64,000 nt of DNA from Carposina sasakii (taxonomy: Eukaryota; Arthropoda; Insecta; Lepidoptera; Carposinidae), in contig CP053150.1 in the NCBI GenBank assembly GCA_014607495.2, forward strand, positions 12,110,495 through 12,174,494, given 5' to 3'. The notes beneath the pieces were generated by a model that was given only the letters and a program-made list of their open reading frames with translations, was not told the DNA's origin and ran no database searches. A program made the translations under genes and the position numbers. Shown here piece by piece: positions 48,194-60,304 of the stretch. Every line of letters starts with the position of its first letter. Position 1 is the stretch's first letter.

Positions 48194-48769
48194 CTGTAAC
48201 AAGAGAGAGGCAAAATTAGTGTATTTGTTTACTGTATAACGAACGAGTACAGAGCGAGGAAATAGCTTTACTTGAGACAACAATATTCTTACGTGTTTTT
48301 CGCGATTAAAATATATCTTTGTGCCAAAATGTAGAAGTAAGGAAAAAAGGATATTTTCTGTCATATGAAGAAGGCAACACAAAACTGCCGAGAAAAACTT
48401 TCCCTAAAAAGGCGCCAAATATTACAGGCAATTAAAGTCATACTCGGCAAAAACAACAAACAAACAAAGCTCTTGTTAAAGCACAACACGATATGTAGGA
48501 CGTAGGCTTAACTGAACACACGCACGGGTTAATTAGAAATGATTAATTTGTTATTGTTTCCCCGCAAATCGATTATCGGCCGTAATGACCTCCCACACCG
48601 TAGACCACATGGGGGTCTTATTGCTCCGAGATCAAAGTACATCATGAAGCAGAAAGAAAAGGGAGCTGTGTGGAATGTAGCCTACTACGCTAAAACAGCG
48701 CGGTTTGACACCACTACTGGACACAACATTTGCTTCCCATCTTTACCTTTTAAGAAACATTATATAATT
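48194..48769. other. Sequence upstream of the first resolved InR exon
   Basis: Intron sequence on the InR strand. No second exon partner is seen close to 48,193. Confidence 0.4.
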
Positions 48770-48842
48770 GACCCAGTAGCTCAGTGGTTAGAGCAACTGG
48801 CACGGTATGAAGTGGTCGTGGGTTCAATTCCCACTCGGGTGA
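48770..48842 (+). repeat. tRNA-like sequence (pseudogene or SINE head)
   Basis: An A box (TAGCTCAGTGGTTAGAGC) and B box (GGTTCAATTCC) are correctly spaced. The D arm (GCTC/GAGC) and T arm (GTGGG/CCCAC) pair perfectly. The acceptor stem pairs in only about five of seven positions and no good anticodon stem forms, so it is unlikely to be a functional tRNA. Confidence 0.6.
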
Positions 48843-48849
48843 AGAATTT

Positions 48850-49714
48850 TTTCCATTTCTTTATGAATAATTTTACAAACATTATTTTATTTAACATTGT
48901 GGGTACCTCCTATTCGTATCTGCTCTATGAAATACGCTCTACTAATAGGTATTCTTTTGCCCGTGTTGGTTTAGCTAATTGGCAATAACTTTATTAAGCC
49001 TCTAAAAATGTTATTGCCGGCTATGTTTTATGCATATAAAAACATAAAGATGTTATCAAATTTTTCGACGTGGAATTTGATCAAGTAAAAAATGATAACA
49101 ATAAATTCTTTAATTAGTTTTGATTTCAACTCATTAATTGCGCAGATTGATACGTGATATAACGTTTTTCATTTTTTAACATGAAAAACAGAGCTGAACG
49201 TAGATATAAATCAAGTCACAGAAATAAACAGGAATAGACAATGCCATTACATACAGCTGCATAATTATTGCGAAAATGCACGCGGCATGTTGACAACATA
49301 ACAAACGTAAACAAAACTATTGTAGCATGAGTCACACTTGTTTTGGGTACGCAGCGCCGCCGGCAGCACACGCCTTGTTCGCAGTAATTGTTGTAATTTA
49401 CTTCTACACCGTGCAGCCATTTGTTTACTGTTGAGTTGTTAAGAGAGGAGAGGCCAATGTCTTTAGTTCCAGTGCTTCTTTTGCGACGCCTTAACCAAGC
49501 AAGAGGGGACCAAATTACACTTGCTTGCACAGAGCGCGGTAATGGCATCTAGAATAGGCTCTTACATGACTTGTTTAGTTAAAGATGCTGAAATGGCCGA
49601 ATCATGACTAGAACATTAGCCAATGCCCCAAACAGCATTTAGCATACCAGCCTTTGACATGGAAACAAGTGCATGTTGCAATTTTATATAAACCTTTTAA
49701 GATTTTTAATCATC
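48850..49714. other. Non-coding stretch upstream of InR
   Basis: No supported gene. A minus-strand ORF of 110 codons (49,216-49,548) has a basic, transposase-like look (WLRRRKRSTGTKDIG) but no motif I can name. Confidence 0.35.
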
Positions 49715-49905
49715 ATTCATCATTTACAGCCCTGAGAAGTCCACTGTTGGACATAGGCCTCCCCCAACAACCTCCACTCCGACCGGTCGGAAGCAGCCTG
49801 CATCCAACCGACGCCCGCAACCTTGGCCAGGTCATCCGTCCACCTCGCGGGTGGCCTTCCCACGCTGCGCTTGCCGATACGTGGTATCCACTCTAGAACT
49901 TTCAG
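49715..49905 (-). repeat. RTE-type LINE 3'-end fragment
   Basis: Inverted copy of the tail at 37,700-37,920: on + it reads CAGCCCTGAGAAGTCCACTG, CTCCGACCGGTCGGAAGCAG and GGCCTTCCCACGCTGCGCTT, preceded by ATCATTCATCATT. Confidence 0.8.
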
Positions 49906-52900
49906 ATTTTAAGATTTTTAATAACACTTTCGAACGTAAGATCGATATAGGCTGAACTGTTGTAAGATCAGAACAACAACATAACATGGTAAGGAAGAAC
50001 CAGTTCTTTGGCGCCCGCCAGTGCAGTGAAATATGGCGGCAAGCGATGCGTCTGTGGTGATGAAAATAAGATGTCATATTAACTTGGGAACTGTATACAT
50101 TATTTATTATAGTGTACATATGCGCCCCTCCCTACTACCAATAGATTGTCCTGATTGGTTTGGTAGTAGAAATCTTTGATTGTAGAGATACACGCCGTTG
50201 AAAATTGTCTATGTCAAAAATATTTCACCTATGTACTGCATTTGTTTTCTGTGTTTACTTGTGGGTAAACTACTCCCACGGTGGACATTCTGTATTTTAT
50301 ATCAGAACTGCTAGCATAGCCTAAGCAAATTGTTAATATTGTAACAAATAATAACATTGAACGTAGCTATAAGGTCCTCTATGTTAGTCTATGTACGACT
50401 CTTGAACTATATTTAGAAGTGCCTTATTTCGAATCAATCGGCTCTCGGGTTATTGAGGTCAAACATTTGATACCCTGACCCCGGGCTCCTATACCTACAC
50501 CAGTTTAAAAAAAAATACATATATTACAATCACAAGTGCATAGAGACATGCAAATGAAGTTTCGCCTAGTCCATTCACGTCCTCAGTTAGTCAGCCCGAC
50601 GCGACGCCATCGCCAGCTATTTATACTGACACCAGCACAGAATGGAATGTACCTAAAACAGCTTACTCTAGTGTAACTACTCTACTTGTAAAATAATGCT
50701 CGATTGTTTTCATATCGATTAGTTTTATCGATATTTTTATTTATGTTCATAGGGATGGGTGACTCATGGTTTTTTTTCTGCCTTGTTTGTTCAGGTTTTA
50801 TATTTCGTAAAAAGATAGTATGTAGAAAGAAATTTTCAATGCGGGCGGGCGTGAGGCTCAAATTTTTTTTAATACGCGATAAGCACAATGTATACCCAAT
50901 CAATACAAATACGCTGAGTAGGTATCATTCATTATCAGCATAAGTTTTTAATGTAATTTAAGTACTACGTTGTATTGAACACGACGATCCGCATTCTTAG
51001 CCCCCACCACCCCTCTCCCACGCTTACTACGTCGCGGCCTACTACGGCCTAACCCGCACCCTTGGCCCTCGTACCAAGGCACCATATCGCTAAACATTGT
51101 AACGTTATACTCGACGAAGGCACAGCTTTCCTCCCGGTGTCGAAGGAAAAGTTCAAGGCAACGATCGGAAAGCTTTAGTGTTTCGTTGTAGAGGTTTCCT
51201 TTCTGGTTATTAATGGATACCGCGTCGCTTTTACGTTTTACGATAATTTTGTAAATTATAGTCATTGAGCTCGCTCGGGCGCGGTTTGTGTACACCGAGT
51301 AAACAGGTTGCGTCACTGCACGTACTACACTTGCAGTTGTGCAGTATTCGAGTAGTGATGCATACGCGGCGTCACTTACGACGTTCTCGTCTCATTCTGT
51401 TCCAAGTTTACGATCCTATCTCAGACACGGCAAAGCATAAAACGATAGCAAAACACGGATATTTATTTTTACTGCAAATATGTCCTTACTTGAGTCACGA
51501 GAATTTCCTACTTTCTGTTCGAAATATTTATTCACTCATTCTTTTCCTAATAAGTAATACATGCCCGGTCCCAACACCTAAATAACCGCTTGTTTATCAT
51601 TGCTTTGACAGATACAGTGAGTGATGACGCATCGTTCGTTCATCTTTTTCCTGTTTGTGTTTTTGATACAAGGACACAATTTGTTGGCATATCTTAAGAA
51701 ATCGGCACCAGGGAATTCGAAAAGTAGCCAATATCACTTCTAAGCACCTACTTTAGTAGTACCGAATTCCGCTATCTATGGCAAGACCTTCTGCAAAATA
51801 AGACTCTCCAAGACGTTCTGCAAAATTCCCACTCAACAACCAAGCAGTTCACTGACCAACCAATTAATAAAACATTATTATAATACTACGAGTAACACTT
51901 ACTAACATATAGATAGTTTTAGTAAATAATAAGTTCAAAAATTTTGTTTGTACATACTATGAATTACTTTATCAACATGACGTGTTGAAAGAAGACCTTA
52001 GTTGGTAGGAAAAATCAATCACTCACCAAATATTAAATTAATGGCATTATTACCTAAGTAGAGGGACAGCTCAATCACATCAAATTGAATAAAGAGACCT
52101 GAATTATGATTGGTTCGGGTTCGTTCCATGTTCGTTCAGATCTCAGGTTCAGATCGTATATGTCATGTCAACGATTGACACTCAGTTTAACAAGCCAGTT
52201 TTTCTAAATTGTTGTAGGCTATGCCACAACTTTTTTCCTGGCGATGATGACGTAATAAAATAAATATTGATTTATTAAAAAATATTTATAATCTCATCAT
52301 ATTTTTATTATCTAACTACATAAAAGTGTTCAAAAACACTATTTCTCGAAATGGTTTTTGAATTAGATGAATTTCAAAAAAATGAACAATGCCTATTTAC
52401 AGACAAGTTAGGGTAGGAAGTACTTGAAGTACTTGACAGTCAGGCAGGAAGTAACTGTTTTATCTATAGTCATCTAAGATGAAGGGATCCTACAACTACA
52501 AATAGTTTAGCAGTACATATTGGATAGAGAGCATTTTTCATTAACATTATGTGAAGAATAGGAAATAAAGACCACCTAACAAGTATTGGAAAAAACTGTG
52601 TGAAAGAGGAAAATATGTTCATGTATGAGACACAACACACGTGAGTTTTATTACAACTGTTAGGGTTGAATGATAAAAAATACATATTGTGTCCACTCCA
52701 AAGAAATAAATGGGAACAGGATAAAAAGATGATTATTAACATAATGGATGTACTTATTTGTAATGGAATTGAACGGTCGTAAAGTCGTAAGAGTTTAAAA
52801 CGTGATTGAATACATAAACGATGGGTCGATACGATAACATCGTCCGTTTTGGGGATCACAGGAAAAAACAAGATATGCATGCATGGAACAACAGAATATT

Positions 52901-55113
52901 AATATTAATTCTACGTTCTATACGATCTAGGTAATTTTGAAGAACCCTAATTGCTTGGTTATTGAAATAATAACCAAATCTGACATTATCATAATAATAA
53001 CAAAGTCATTTCGGATGAAAGATATCATAAATTAAAAAATCTTAAATCTCAGATTATATAAACAAAATGTTTTATCATTGAAAAAAAATGTGTATCCATT
53101 TGTTTCAGTGTCGCTCTATTTCTGATAGAGAAGCGGCGCGGGTACAGTGACTCATTGCCACTGCAATTTCTCTACACTAGACAATCCATAGGATGATCGA
53201 ATATTTTCAATGCGATACCACCTGAACCTACTGTTATCAGTACACATTGTCATGCCGGTTCCTTCAACTTATATTAAAAATCTCTATAATTGGTACAGGA
53301 ATAAATAAAACGATAAAGAAGCTTCAATGATATTTATAAGCTGGATATTTAGGCAGTTGCTGCAAAGCAAGGCAAAAGGTTATAGTCCAACCTATATGTT
53401 TACAGCCAGGCCACACATTATAGGTACTACGGCCACACGCCCGCTCATTTTCAGCTGTGTGTAGTTAGTAGCGGATGTCCGGTAATCTGAAACCTACCGT
53501 CCACCTACAAACACAAACAACGCGTATCTCGCTACATCCGTTTCACTTTCGCGGCATAGTCAATATTTAGAACGGATTAGTATCACGAATTCCTCTGCGA
53601 CTTCCGCTTGTGTTGGAATCACGTGAACAGTTTATTTACAAGCCATTGTGTGCAGCTACGCTCACAGTTTCCGAAATTAGTACACGTTGTCGCCGTATTA
53701 CTCTTAAGTTTGATGACATCTTTTGCAGTTTATTTCTGTACCTACAGTAGAAGTTTTTCTGTTCTTCTTTTTCTTTTAAAAATGTATGGGGTTCTTAGCT
53801 AGACCCCTTCAAACTTATTAGAGACACATTTTTATTCATATCTGAAAACTTTTCGAATCCTATACAAAAATACGTTTGTTTTGTAAACCGTTTACCTGAG
53901 CGCCTCCAGTAGTACATACATAAGTACGACGCGCCGCGGCGAACGTGCGTTGATTTATATTTCCGGTGTTTGAATTGAATGAAGATATCAATGGTCGCAC
54001 TCGGCTCGCCTCACATGGCTCGTATTGTGTTCATTCACGCTGGCCGCCATTATTAACCACGTTACGATGCGAATGTGCCATTTTGCATCTTGGGCTATTT
54101 AGTGTTTACCCTTGTAGGCCCACTTGCACCTAAGGCTTAAGGTGACGTCTTAGCAATGAGATAATCTTTTAGTTAAAAAAGACAAAATGCAGTCTTGTAA
54201 ATAAAATTTACTTGGTGCACCCAGCCGCCTATTTAAGGGGTATTATCATCATCACTAGGCAACTCACACCCTTGTCACTATATAAAAGCTTATAATATAA
54301 CGCAGCAAAGACAATTTATCCCAAAAGAAATTGAGATTTTTAAAACTGTTTCAAAATCCTTTCTATAAAGTTCCGCCCAAATCCACTGTATATAAAAGTT
54401 ATTCAAACAGTCACCGAGCTACTAATTATCTCGGTACATTGTACCTTTATACCTAGAAGGAGTAAAAAATCCGTGCAGTTACTGAAAGAAAATCAGTAGA
54501 AATAATTTATAAATCTGTTTTAATCACTTTCTCGAAGTAACGGTCTAAAAACAGTTAGGGTATCAGTAGAGTTTTATGAGAATCACACTACTGTTTCAAT
54601 ATTTAAATAGACATAGATGACTAATGTGCAGTAAAAATAATAAACAACTTTCAGTTAACCTGATGTAGTTGGTCGCGCTATACCATTTTGTTTGCCTTGG
54701 CATGAAATGCGCAGTGCAGTGACACTCGTATACATACGAGTATACTGGTACAACAATATGTCAAAGTAAACCGAGAACAGTGGCTTATCTCAATGTACAG
54801 TGTATACTATTTTGAAGTTTTCCAGTGCAGAACCAAAAAAGATCTGAATTTAAATATTTTACTCTATCGACTGGAAGAAATCTCGTCTTTATACATTGCC
54901 TTCGATACGTGTATTTCATAAAAAAATAAAGAATAAAAGATCTCAGTCTTCATTGGGGTTATAAGCGATCTGAAGAAAATCAATTTCCTATTTACAGCCA
55001 CAAAACTGCAGTTCAGTTTATTATAAGATTTCTCATATAATCTATAATAAACCCTCAATTGTTTCTGCTACTCAACGTTACAATATATTTGTTACAAAAC
55101 TGTCGCAACTTAC
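49906..55113. other. Long region without recognised gene
   Basis: AT-rich, presumably InR first intron(s) or 5' flank. Moderately GC-rich patches near 50,580-50,640 and 53,900-54,080 could belong to promoters or untranslated exons, but no motif proves it. The minus ORF 50,948-51,316 (122 codons, ETLKLSDRCLELFLRHREES) is the only one with a protein-like composition; function unknown. Confidence 0.35.
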
Positions 55114-55225
55114 TCATATGTATAAGATACATCGCTGTTTTCTTTAAACTATGGTAATATGTAGTAAGTATTAGTAATGTAGAGCAAAACAAGTTGCGCA
55201 AGCCACGATAACGCAACCATCGCAT
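55114..55225 (-). CDS. Candidate signal-peptide exon of InR (speculative)
   Basis: From ATG at 55,225 it encodes MRWLRYRGLRNLFCSTLLIL then TTYYHSLKKTAMYLIHM plus one base. It has a basic n-region followed by a hydrophobic core, as in a signal peptide. It stops at a consensus donor A|GTAAGT (55,113-55,108) in phase 1, exactly the phase needed by the first resolved InR exon. The intron would be 6.9 kb. Chance coincidence is quite possible. Confidence 0.25.
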
Positions 55226-55676
55226 CGGGCTTAGGCACACCGCACGCTGTGGGCGCACTGCCTAATGTCCACTGATTTTCTAAAATAAACATCTCAAAAT
55301 ATGTACGCGAAATAGAATAGTTATTTTTTATCTACATATTAAAAAAGTAAACAAACGAACGAACGAACAGAACTATCCAACCATTTTTCTTAGTCGTCAC
55401 AGAACAGTACAATAGTCAGAGTAAATGCAAATGAAAACTTGAACTATAAAACAGCGCTACAGTGGTTTAAAAAGAAAAAGTCTGTCTGCTGAGCGCAAGC
55501 ATGGCTCACCAGGTGTGCTGTGCTTCATCGACCCTTTTCAATTAATTTAAATTGTTTTTAAATCTGTTCTATTGTATTGGACATTAATTGATACAAATGG
55601 AAGAATGGCCACGATTGTCGGTCGCCAGGTTTCCATTTCACTTTATCGTTGCCCCCGTTGAGTTAACAGTCATCAT

Positions 55677-56000
55677 CTATACATATAATAAAAAAATGTA
55701 ACGGAGTGCAAATGTGCAGTCTGTACATGGAAGATACGAGTATATGAGAAAAAATATTATAGGAGACTTTTGTCTACGCAATAGTACGCAAAAGAATGAT
55801 TTTAGGATTTTTTGTCTATTTGTCTGTGCGTTTGTGCACGCTAATCTCAGAAACGGCTGGCTCTTTTCAGGAATATATTGTGACAGGTCCCACTTAACAC
55901 ATAGGCTACTTTTTATCCAGAGAAAATGTTTTTATCCCGGATAATTTCGACATTTTGTTTTTCCTGTAGTCCACGCGGACGGCGTCGCGGGCGTCCACTA
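55677..56000 (-). repeat. Full-length copy of the TAGTGGACGCC family
   Basis: Same element as 46,723-47,050, about 320 bp, bounded by TAGTGGACGCCCGCGACGCC on the - strand and by TTTATTATATGTATAGA. Confidence 0.75.
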
Positions 56001-56214
56001 TAATAAATAATTTCTGAGTTAAAGTACCTACAGTATTTCGTATTCCAGGCAAGCAAATAATAAGAGGATGAGTCTGATTGGATGCCAGTGAGGTGTTGCC
56101 AATTATGACACAAGACTACTTAGAGACAGAGGTTTTCTAAAAGCGCCGCTATTTATTCACGAGTGGGCACATAACTGAAGAGAACAAAAAATATAGCCTA
56201 CCATTACAAAGGGT

Positions 56215-57486
56215 CATCATCATCATCAGGTCATCGTCAGCCTATTGCAGTCCACTGCTGGAGCTAGGCCTCCCCCAGTCCAAGGTATACATACTTCTGA
56301 ACAACTTCTAGGGCTACACCTTCGACAGATATCGGCTCAGGGATGATGTGTCGATTGAACATTAGCTTGGTCTTGTCCAGGTTCATCCCGAGTCCCACAC
56401 GCCTCAGCAGCATTGAGACTAGACAGCATTTTTTGTAGGTCCTGCAGCGATTCAGCTATCAAAACTATATCGTCTGCAAAGCGGAGATGCGTGAGACATT
56501 CATCATTGTCGTTGATGCCTAGTCCATCCCACTGTAACGTCTTGAAGACGTCCTCCATCGCGTTGGTGAAGAGTTTCGGGCATATTACGTCACCCTGTCT
56601 CACACCTCGGAGTAATTGGATCGGTATTGTTTGGTGGGTTTGGACTTGAACGGACATGGTTGCCATTTGGTAGATATTTCTCAGCACCTCCACATATCGC
56701 CAGTCGATTTGGCATCGCTGCAAGGATTCCAAAACGGTCCAGGTTTCGATGGAGTCGAAGGCTTTCTCGTAGTCCACAAAAGCCATACAGAGGTTGGTTA
56801 TACTCATCCGACTTCTGTATAACCTGCCGTACAGTATGGATGTGGTCCACGGTGCTGTAGCCTTTGGAAGGGGTCAAATCTCAATGCCAGACGATTCGTG
56901 ACGACTCTCGAGAACCGCGTATAGACGTGGCTCAGAAGTGTGATCGACCTATAGTTTTTGAGGACCGTTTTGTCTCCCTTCTTGAAAAACAATGCCACCA
57001 CACCTCTGCTCCACGCCTTCGGAGTAGTCCCATTGGCCAATACGGAGTTAAATAATCTTTTCAGCTCCTCAAGGACTGGTTTTCCCCCAGCCTTAAGGAG
57101 CTCACAGGCCACTCCGTCCTCCCCGGGAGCCTTCCCATTCTTAAGCTGTCTGAGAACCGCCCCGATTTCGTCTATATCTACGTCTGGGAGATCGTCCGTA
57201 AAGTGGCGGGATAGTGGAGCTGCCTTTTGTCCGTCATGATAAAGTCGATCTCATTCTTCGTCCTACCGGGGCTTCAGGTCCATTTCCTTTGGGGCTTTTT
57301 CTGATAGAAGGAGTTTAAACAGAATAGCCCCTGCATGCTGAGGAAGTTGACTAGCATTTGGCCTCTCTGGTTCCTGCTCCCGTAGCCATGTGGTCCCAAA
57401 CACGATTCGCCGCACTCCTGTCCCACTTTGGCGTTGAAATCCCCCATGACAGCAGTGAAGTGTGTCTTAGTGGTGCGGTATATCAT
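56215..57486 (-). mobile_element. RTE-type LINE, 5'-truncated and 3'-deleted
   Basis: The minus strand encodes, in broken frames, the end of an apurinic-type endonuclease (VMGDFNAKVG, KNEIDFIM), then the reverse transcriptase: FFKKGDKTVLKNYRSITLLS, FVDYEKAFDSIE, LLRGVRQGDVICPKLFTNA and HLRFADDIVLIAES with the catalytic Asp pair. Frameshifts occur between the endonuclease and RT and just after FADD; the sequence then jumps to the CAGTCCACTGCTGGAGCTAG tail with (ATG)n. Domain order and tail fit RTE-clade LINEs of Lepidoptera. Not functional. Confidence 0.88.
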
Positions 57487-57960
57487 AATAAAATCATCAT
57501 CATGAGGTCTATCATCATAAAAAATCTCACTATAGCGGAAAGTGTCGCGGTTAGGTTAGCAACAAGAATACAAATAACAGTGGTGACCTTCCTCTTAACC
57601 TGAGGGTACCTACTCATCTCCCCAGTAACCGGCCGTAGCATTTAATTGGAGCAATATAAACAATAGGGCATATGACACGCACATCAAGACGTTAACGATA
57701 ACAAACAATAGCTCCGAGACCTCCTAGAGACGTCAACAATTCGTGATCGATATCACACAATACAAATGATTATTTGTTTATCGATAACTTCGTATTGTGA
57801 TAGCGGAATGATATCACGTGTGGATAAAAGTATTACGAATACTTACTAAAGAATTTAGTATACTGATTTAGGTAAAACATAACTCAGTGAACTTAAATGA
57901 AAATTGACAGTAAAATGTGAGGTAAGGTATGGCACATTTAACTGTTAAAAAATTGACTTA

Positions 57961-58524
57961 AAAAAAAAAATTAACCGACTTCAAACATTAACTACGAGTA
58001 TAAAGCGATAAATAACGTAACTAATTTATCTACTTAATACATATTAAATATCTCAAATTATTTAAATATTTACAACTTAATACCTAATACTTTAACAAAG
58101 TCATCTTTAACTATTTAAATATTTATAATTATCAGTTATCACTTATTTTTGGAGTCGGTGCCAGCCTAGGTAACGTAGTCTGTTGTGTTGTTGATGGACG
58201 CGCGCGGCTGGCAACGCCACACACACGGCAAAATACAATACGGTGTAGTAGGCAGCAGTAATGCAATTTCCTATTCTTGGTTTTACTATTTAGTGTGGGT
58301 CAGTTTTCTTAATTATATTTATTTGTTTGGCTGGCACCGACTCCAAAAAATAAGTGATAATTATAAATATTTAAATAGTTAAAGATGACTTTGTTAAAGT
58401 ATTAGGTATTAATTTGTAAATATTTAAATAATTTGAGATATTTAATATGCATTAAGTAGATAAATTAGTTACGTTATTTATCGCTTTTTAGTTAATGTTT
58501 GAAGTCGGTAAATTTTTTTTTTTT
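57961..58524. mobile_element. Foldback element with ~190-bp inverted arms
   Basis: Left arm about 57,971-58,168 and right arm 58,329-58,511 are inverted copies with small indels, both starting TTAACCGACTTCAAACATTA-like and ending GGAGTCGGTGCCAGCC. The 160-bp spacer has no recognisable coding sequence. A-run and T-run lie at the outer ends. Confidence 0.88.
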
Positions 58525-58594
58525 AAATGTCAGTTTATTTCTCGATTTTTAGTTGTGTTAATGCGTTGTGGACTTAAATAGATGCTAGTTTATA

Positions 58595-58981
58595 CATGGT
58601 GATTTATGGTCGTCAACGTTCCCGAAAACTCCGTAATCTCCTCATCATCACGATCATTTTTCTCCTTGGAAGCATACCTGGGAAGTGTCTGGTTTTCAAA
58701 ATATTAGGGTCCAAAGTTGAGTAAATAGACAGCGTTTTGCTGCATGAACGCACACAGACGCGCGTAGCAAGATTTTTCACGAGAAATAATTAATATCTGT
58801 CTATGAAAAAACTAGCATAAACACTGGACACTATACATTTCGCCGATCAAGTACCTAATAAAAAAATTGTTTCAAAAAAATTTACATCGTTTCTCAGCAT
58901 TTTTTTTTTTGCATAAACTTACTTTATTTGATGTACAGAGTACGTACTCTTAGTTAAGGGTGGCAACGAAAAAACACCCTG
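58595..58981. mobile_element. MITE, second copy of the 19,893 family
   Basis: Starts CATGGTGATTTATGGTCGTC and ends AAAACACCCTG, with TA on both sides; 387 bp. Closely similar to 19,893-20,272 over its length. Confidence 0.75.
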
Positions 58982-59079
58982 TATACTTAAGGATTTCATC
59001 GTTACCATCTCAGGAGTAGTACCTACTCGTATATGTAAGTATCACGTTAGCCCTACATACTACTATATAGTTTCCATCT

Positions 59080-60085
59080 ACCAATTGCAGTACTGTCCCC
59101 TAACTCCTAACCGTTAAGGAGTTCTGTAGCTTGACCATCAGCACAGCAGCATCAGATGTTGATTCAAGTATACCTCACAAGCAACAAGTTAGACCCACAT
59201 ACCACTATATAGTTTCCATCGACCAATTGCAGTACTGTCTCCCAACTCTTAACCGTTAAGGAGTTCTGTAGCTTCATCATCAGCACAGCAGCATCAGATG
59301 TTGATTCAAGTAACACGCTAGCCCTACATACTACTAAATAGTTTTCATCGACCAATTGCTGTACTGTCTCCCAACTTCTAACCGTTAAGGAGTTCTGTAG
59401 CTTCATCATCAGCACAGCAGCTTCAGATGTTGATTCAAGTAACACGTTAGCCCTACATACTGCTAAATAGTTTCCATCGACCAGTTGCAGTACTGTCTCC
59501 CAACTCCTAACCGTTAAGGAGTTCTGTAGCTTCATCATCAGCACAGCAGCATCAGATGTTGATTCAAGTAACACGTTAGCCCTATATACTACTAAATAGT
59601 TTTCATCGACCAATTGCAGTACTGTCTCCCAACTCCTAACCGTTAAGGAGTTCTGTAGCTTCATCATCAGCACAGCAGCATCAGATGTTGATTCAAGTAA
59701 CGCGTCAGCCCTACACATTACTAAATAGTTTTCATCTATCAATTGCTGTACTGTCTCCCAACTCCTAACCGGTAAGGAGTTCTGTAGCTTCATCATCAGC
59801 ACAGCAGCATCAGATGTTGATTCAAGTAACACGTCAGCCCTACACATTACTAAATAGTTTTCGTCGTCCAATTGCAGTACTGTCTCCCAACTCCTAACCG
59901 TTAAGGAGTTCTGTAGCTTCATCATCAGCACAGCAGCATCAGATATTGATTTAAGTAACACGTTAGCCCTACATACTACTAAATAGTTTCCATTGACCAA
60001 TTGCAGTACTGTATCCCAACTCCTTACCGTTAAGGAGTTCTGTAGCTTCATCATCATCACAGCAGCATTACATGTTGACACCCTG
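59080..60085 (-). repeat. 129-bp minisatellite with an in-frame repetitive ORF
   Basis: About 7.5 units of 129 bp (43 codons), with CAGCACAGCAGC at 59,281, 59,410, 59,539 and 59,668; the unit next to 59,139 is longer by 13 bp and breaks the frame. The - strand reads open from 60,138 to 59,164. Confidence 0.9.
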
Positions 60086-60138
60086 AAGCATATACCTGAG
60101 TAAGACACGATTACGTAACAAAAGCACCATACAAGCAT
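59164..60138 (-). CDS. Repetitive ORF of 324 codons, unknown (may be chance)
   Basis: Starts with a hydrophobic, signal-like MLVWCFCYVIVSYSGICFRV, then repeats of 43 residues containing LMMKLQNSLTVRSWETV and LLESTSDAAV. The differences between units mostly change amino acids, which does not suggest purifying selection. The upstream flank (60,180-60,300) looks like interspersed repeat sequence. I give more weight to a minisatellite inside a transposable element than to a host gene. Confidence 0.25.
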   Translation of the reverse strand: MLVWCFCYVIVSYSGICFRVSTCNAAVMMMKLQNSLTVRSWDTVLQLVNGNYLVVCRANVLLKSISDAAVLMMKLQNSLTVRSWETVLQLDDENYLVMCRADVLLESTSDAAVLMMKLQNSLPVRSWETVQQLIDENYLVMCRADALLESTSDAAVLMMKLQNSLTVRSWETVLQLVDENYLVVYRANVLLESTSDAAVLMMKLQNSLTVRSWETVLQLVDGNYLAVCRANVLLESTSEAAVLMMKLQNSLTVRSWETVQQLVDENYLVVCRASVLLESTSDAAVLMMKLQNSLTVKSWETVLQLVDGNYIVVCGSNLLLVRYT

Positions 60139-60304
60139 ACAATTTTCGGTGGTTGCCCTAGATTTCTCCTGGATCCCATCATCAGATCCTGACCTGGTGA
60201 AAATGGGACCACCTCAGAAGTGAACTCTATCCAACCAAAAAAAAATTTTGAAATCCGTTTATAATTGACGGAAATATCGGTGAACATACATAAAAAAATA
60301 TATA

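Noticed and set aside
48539..48988. 149-codon ORF on the + strand.
   Set aside because: It reads through the tRNA-like sequence and has no recognisable domain; likely chance.
50948..51316. 122-codon minus ORF as the first InR exon.
   Set aside because: It has a phase-compatible GTAAGC donor but no signal peptide and no similarity that I recognise; kept only as an alternative to 55,114-55,225.
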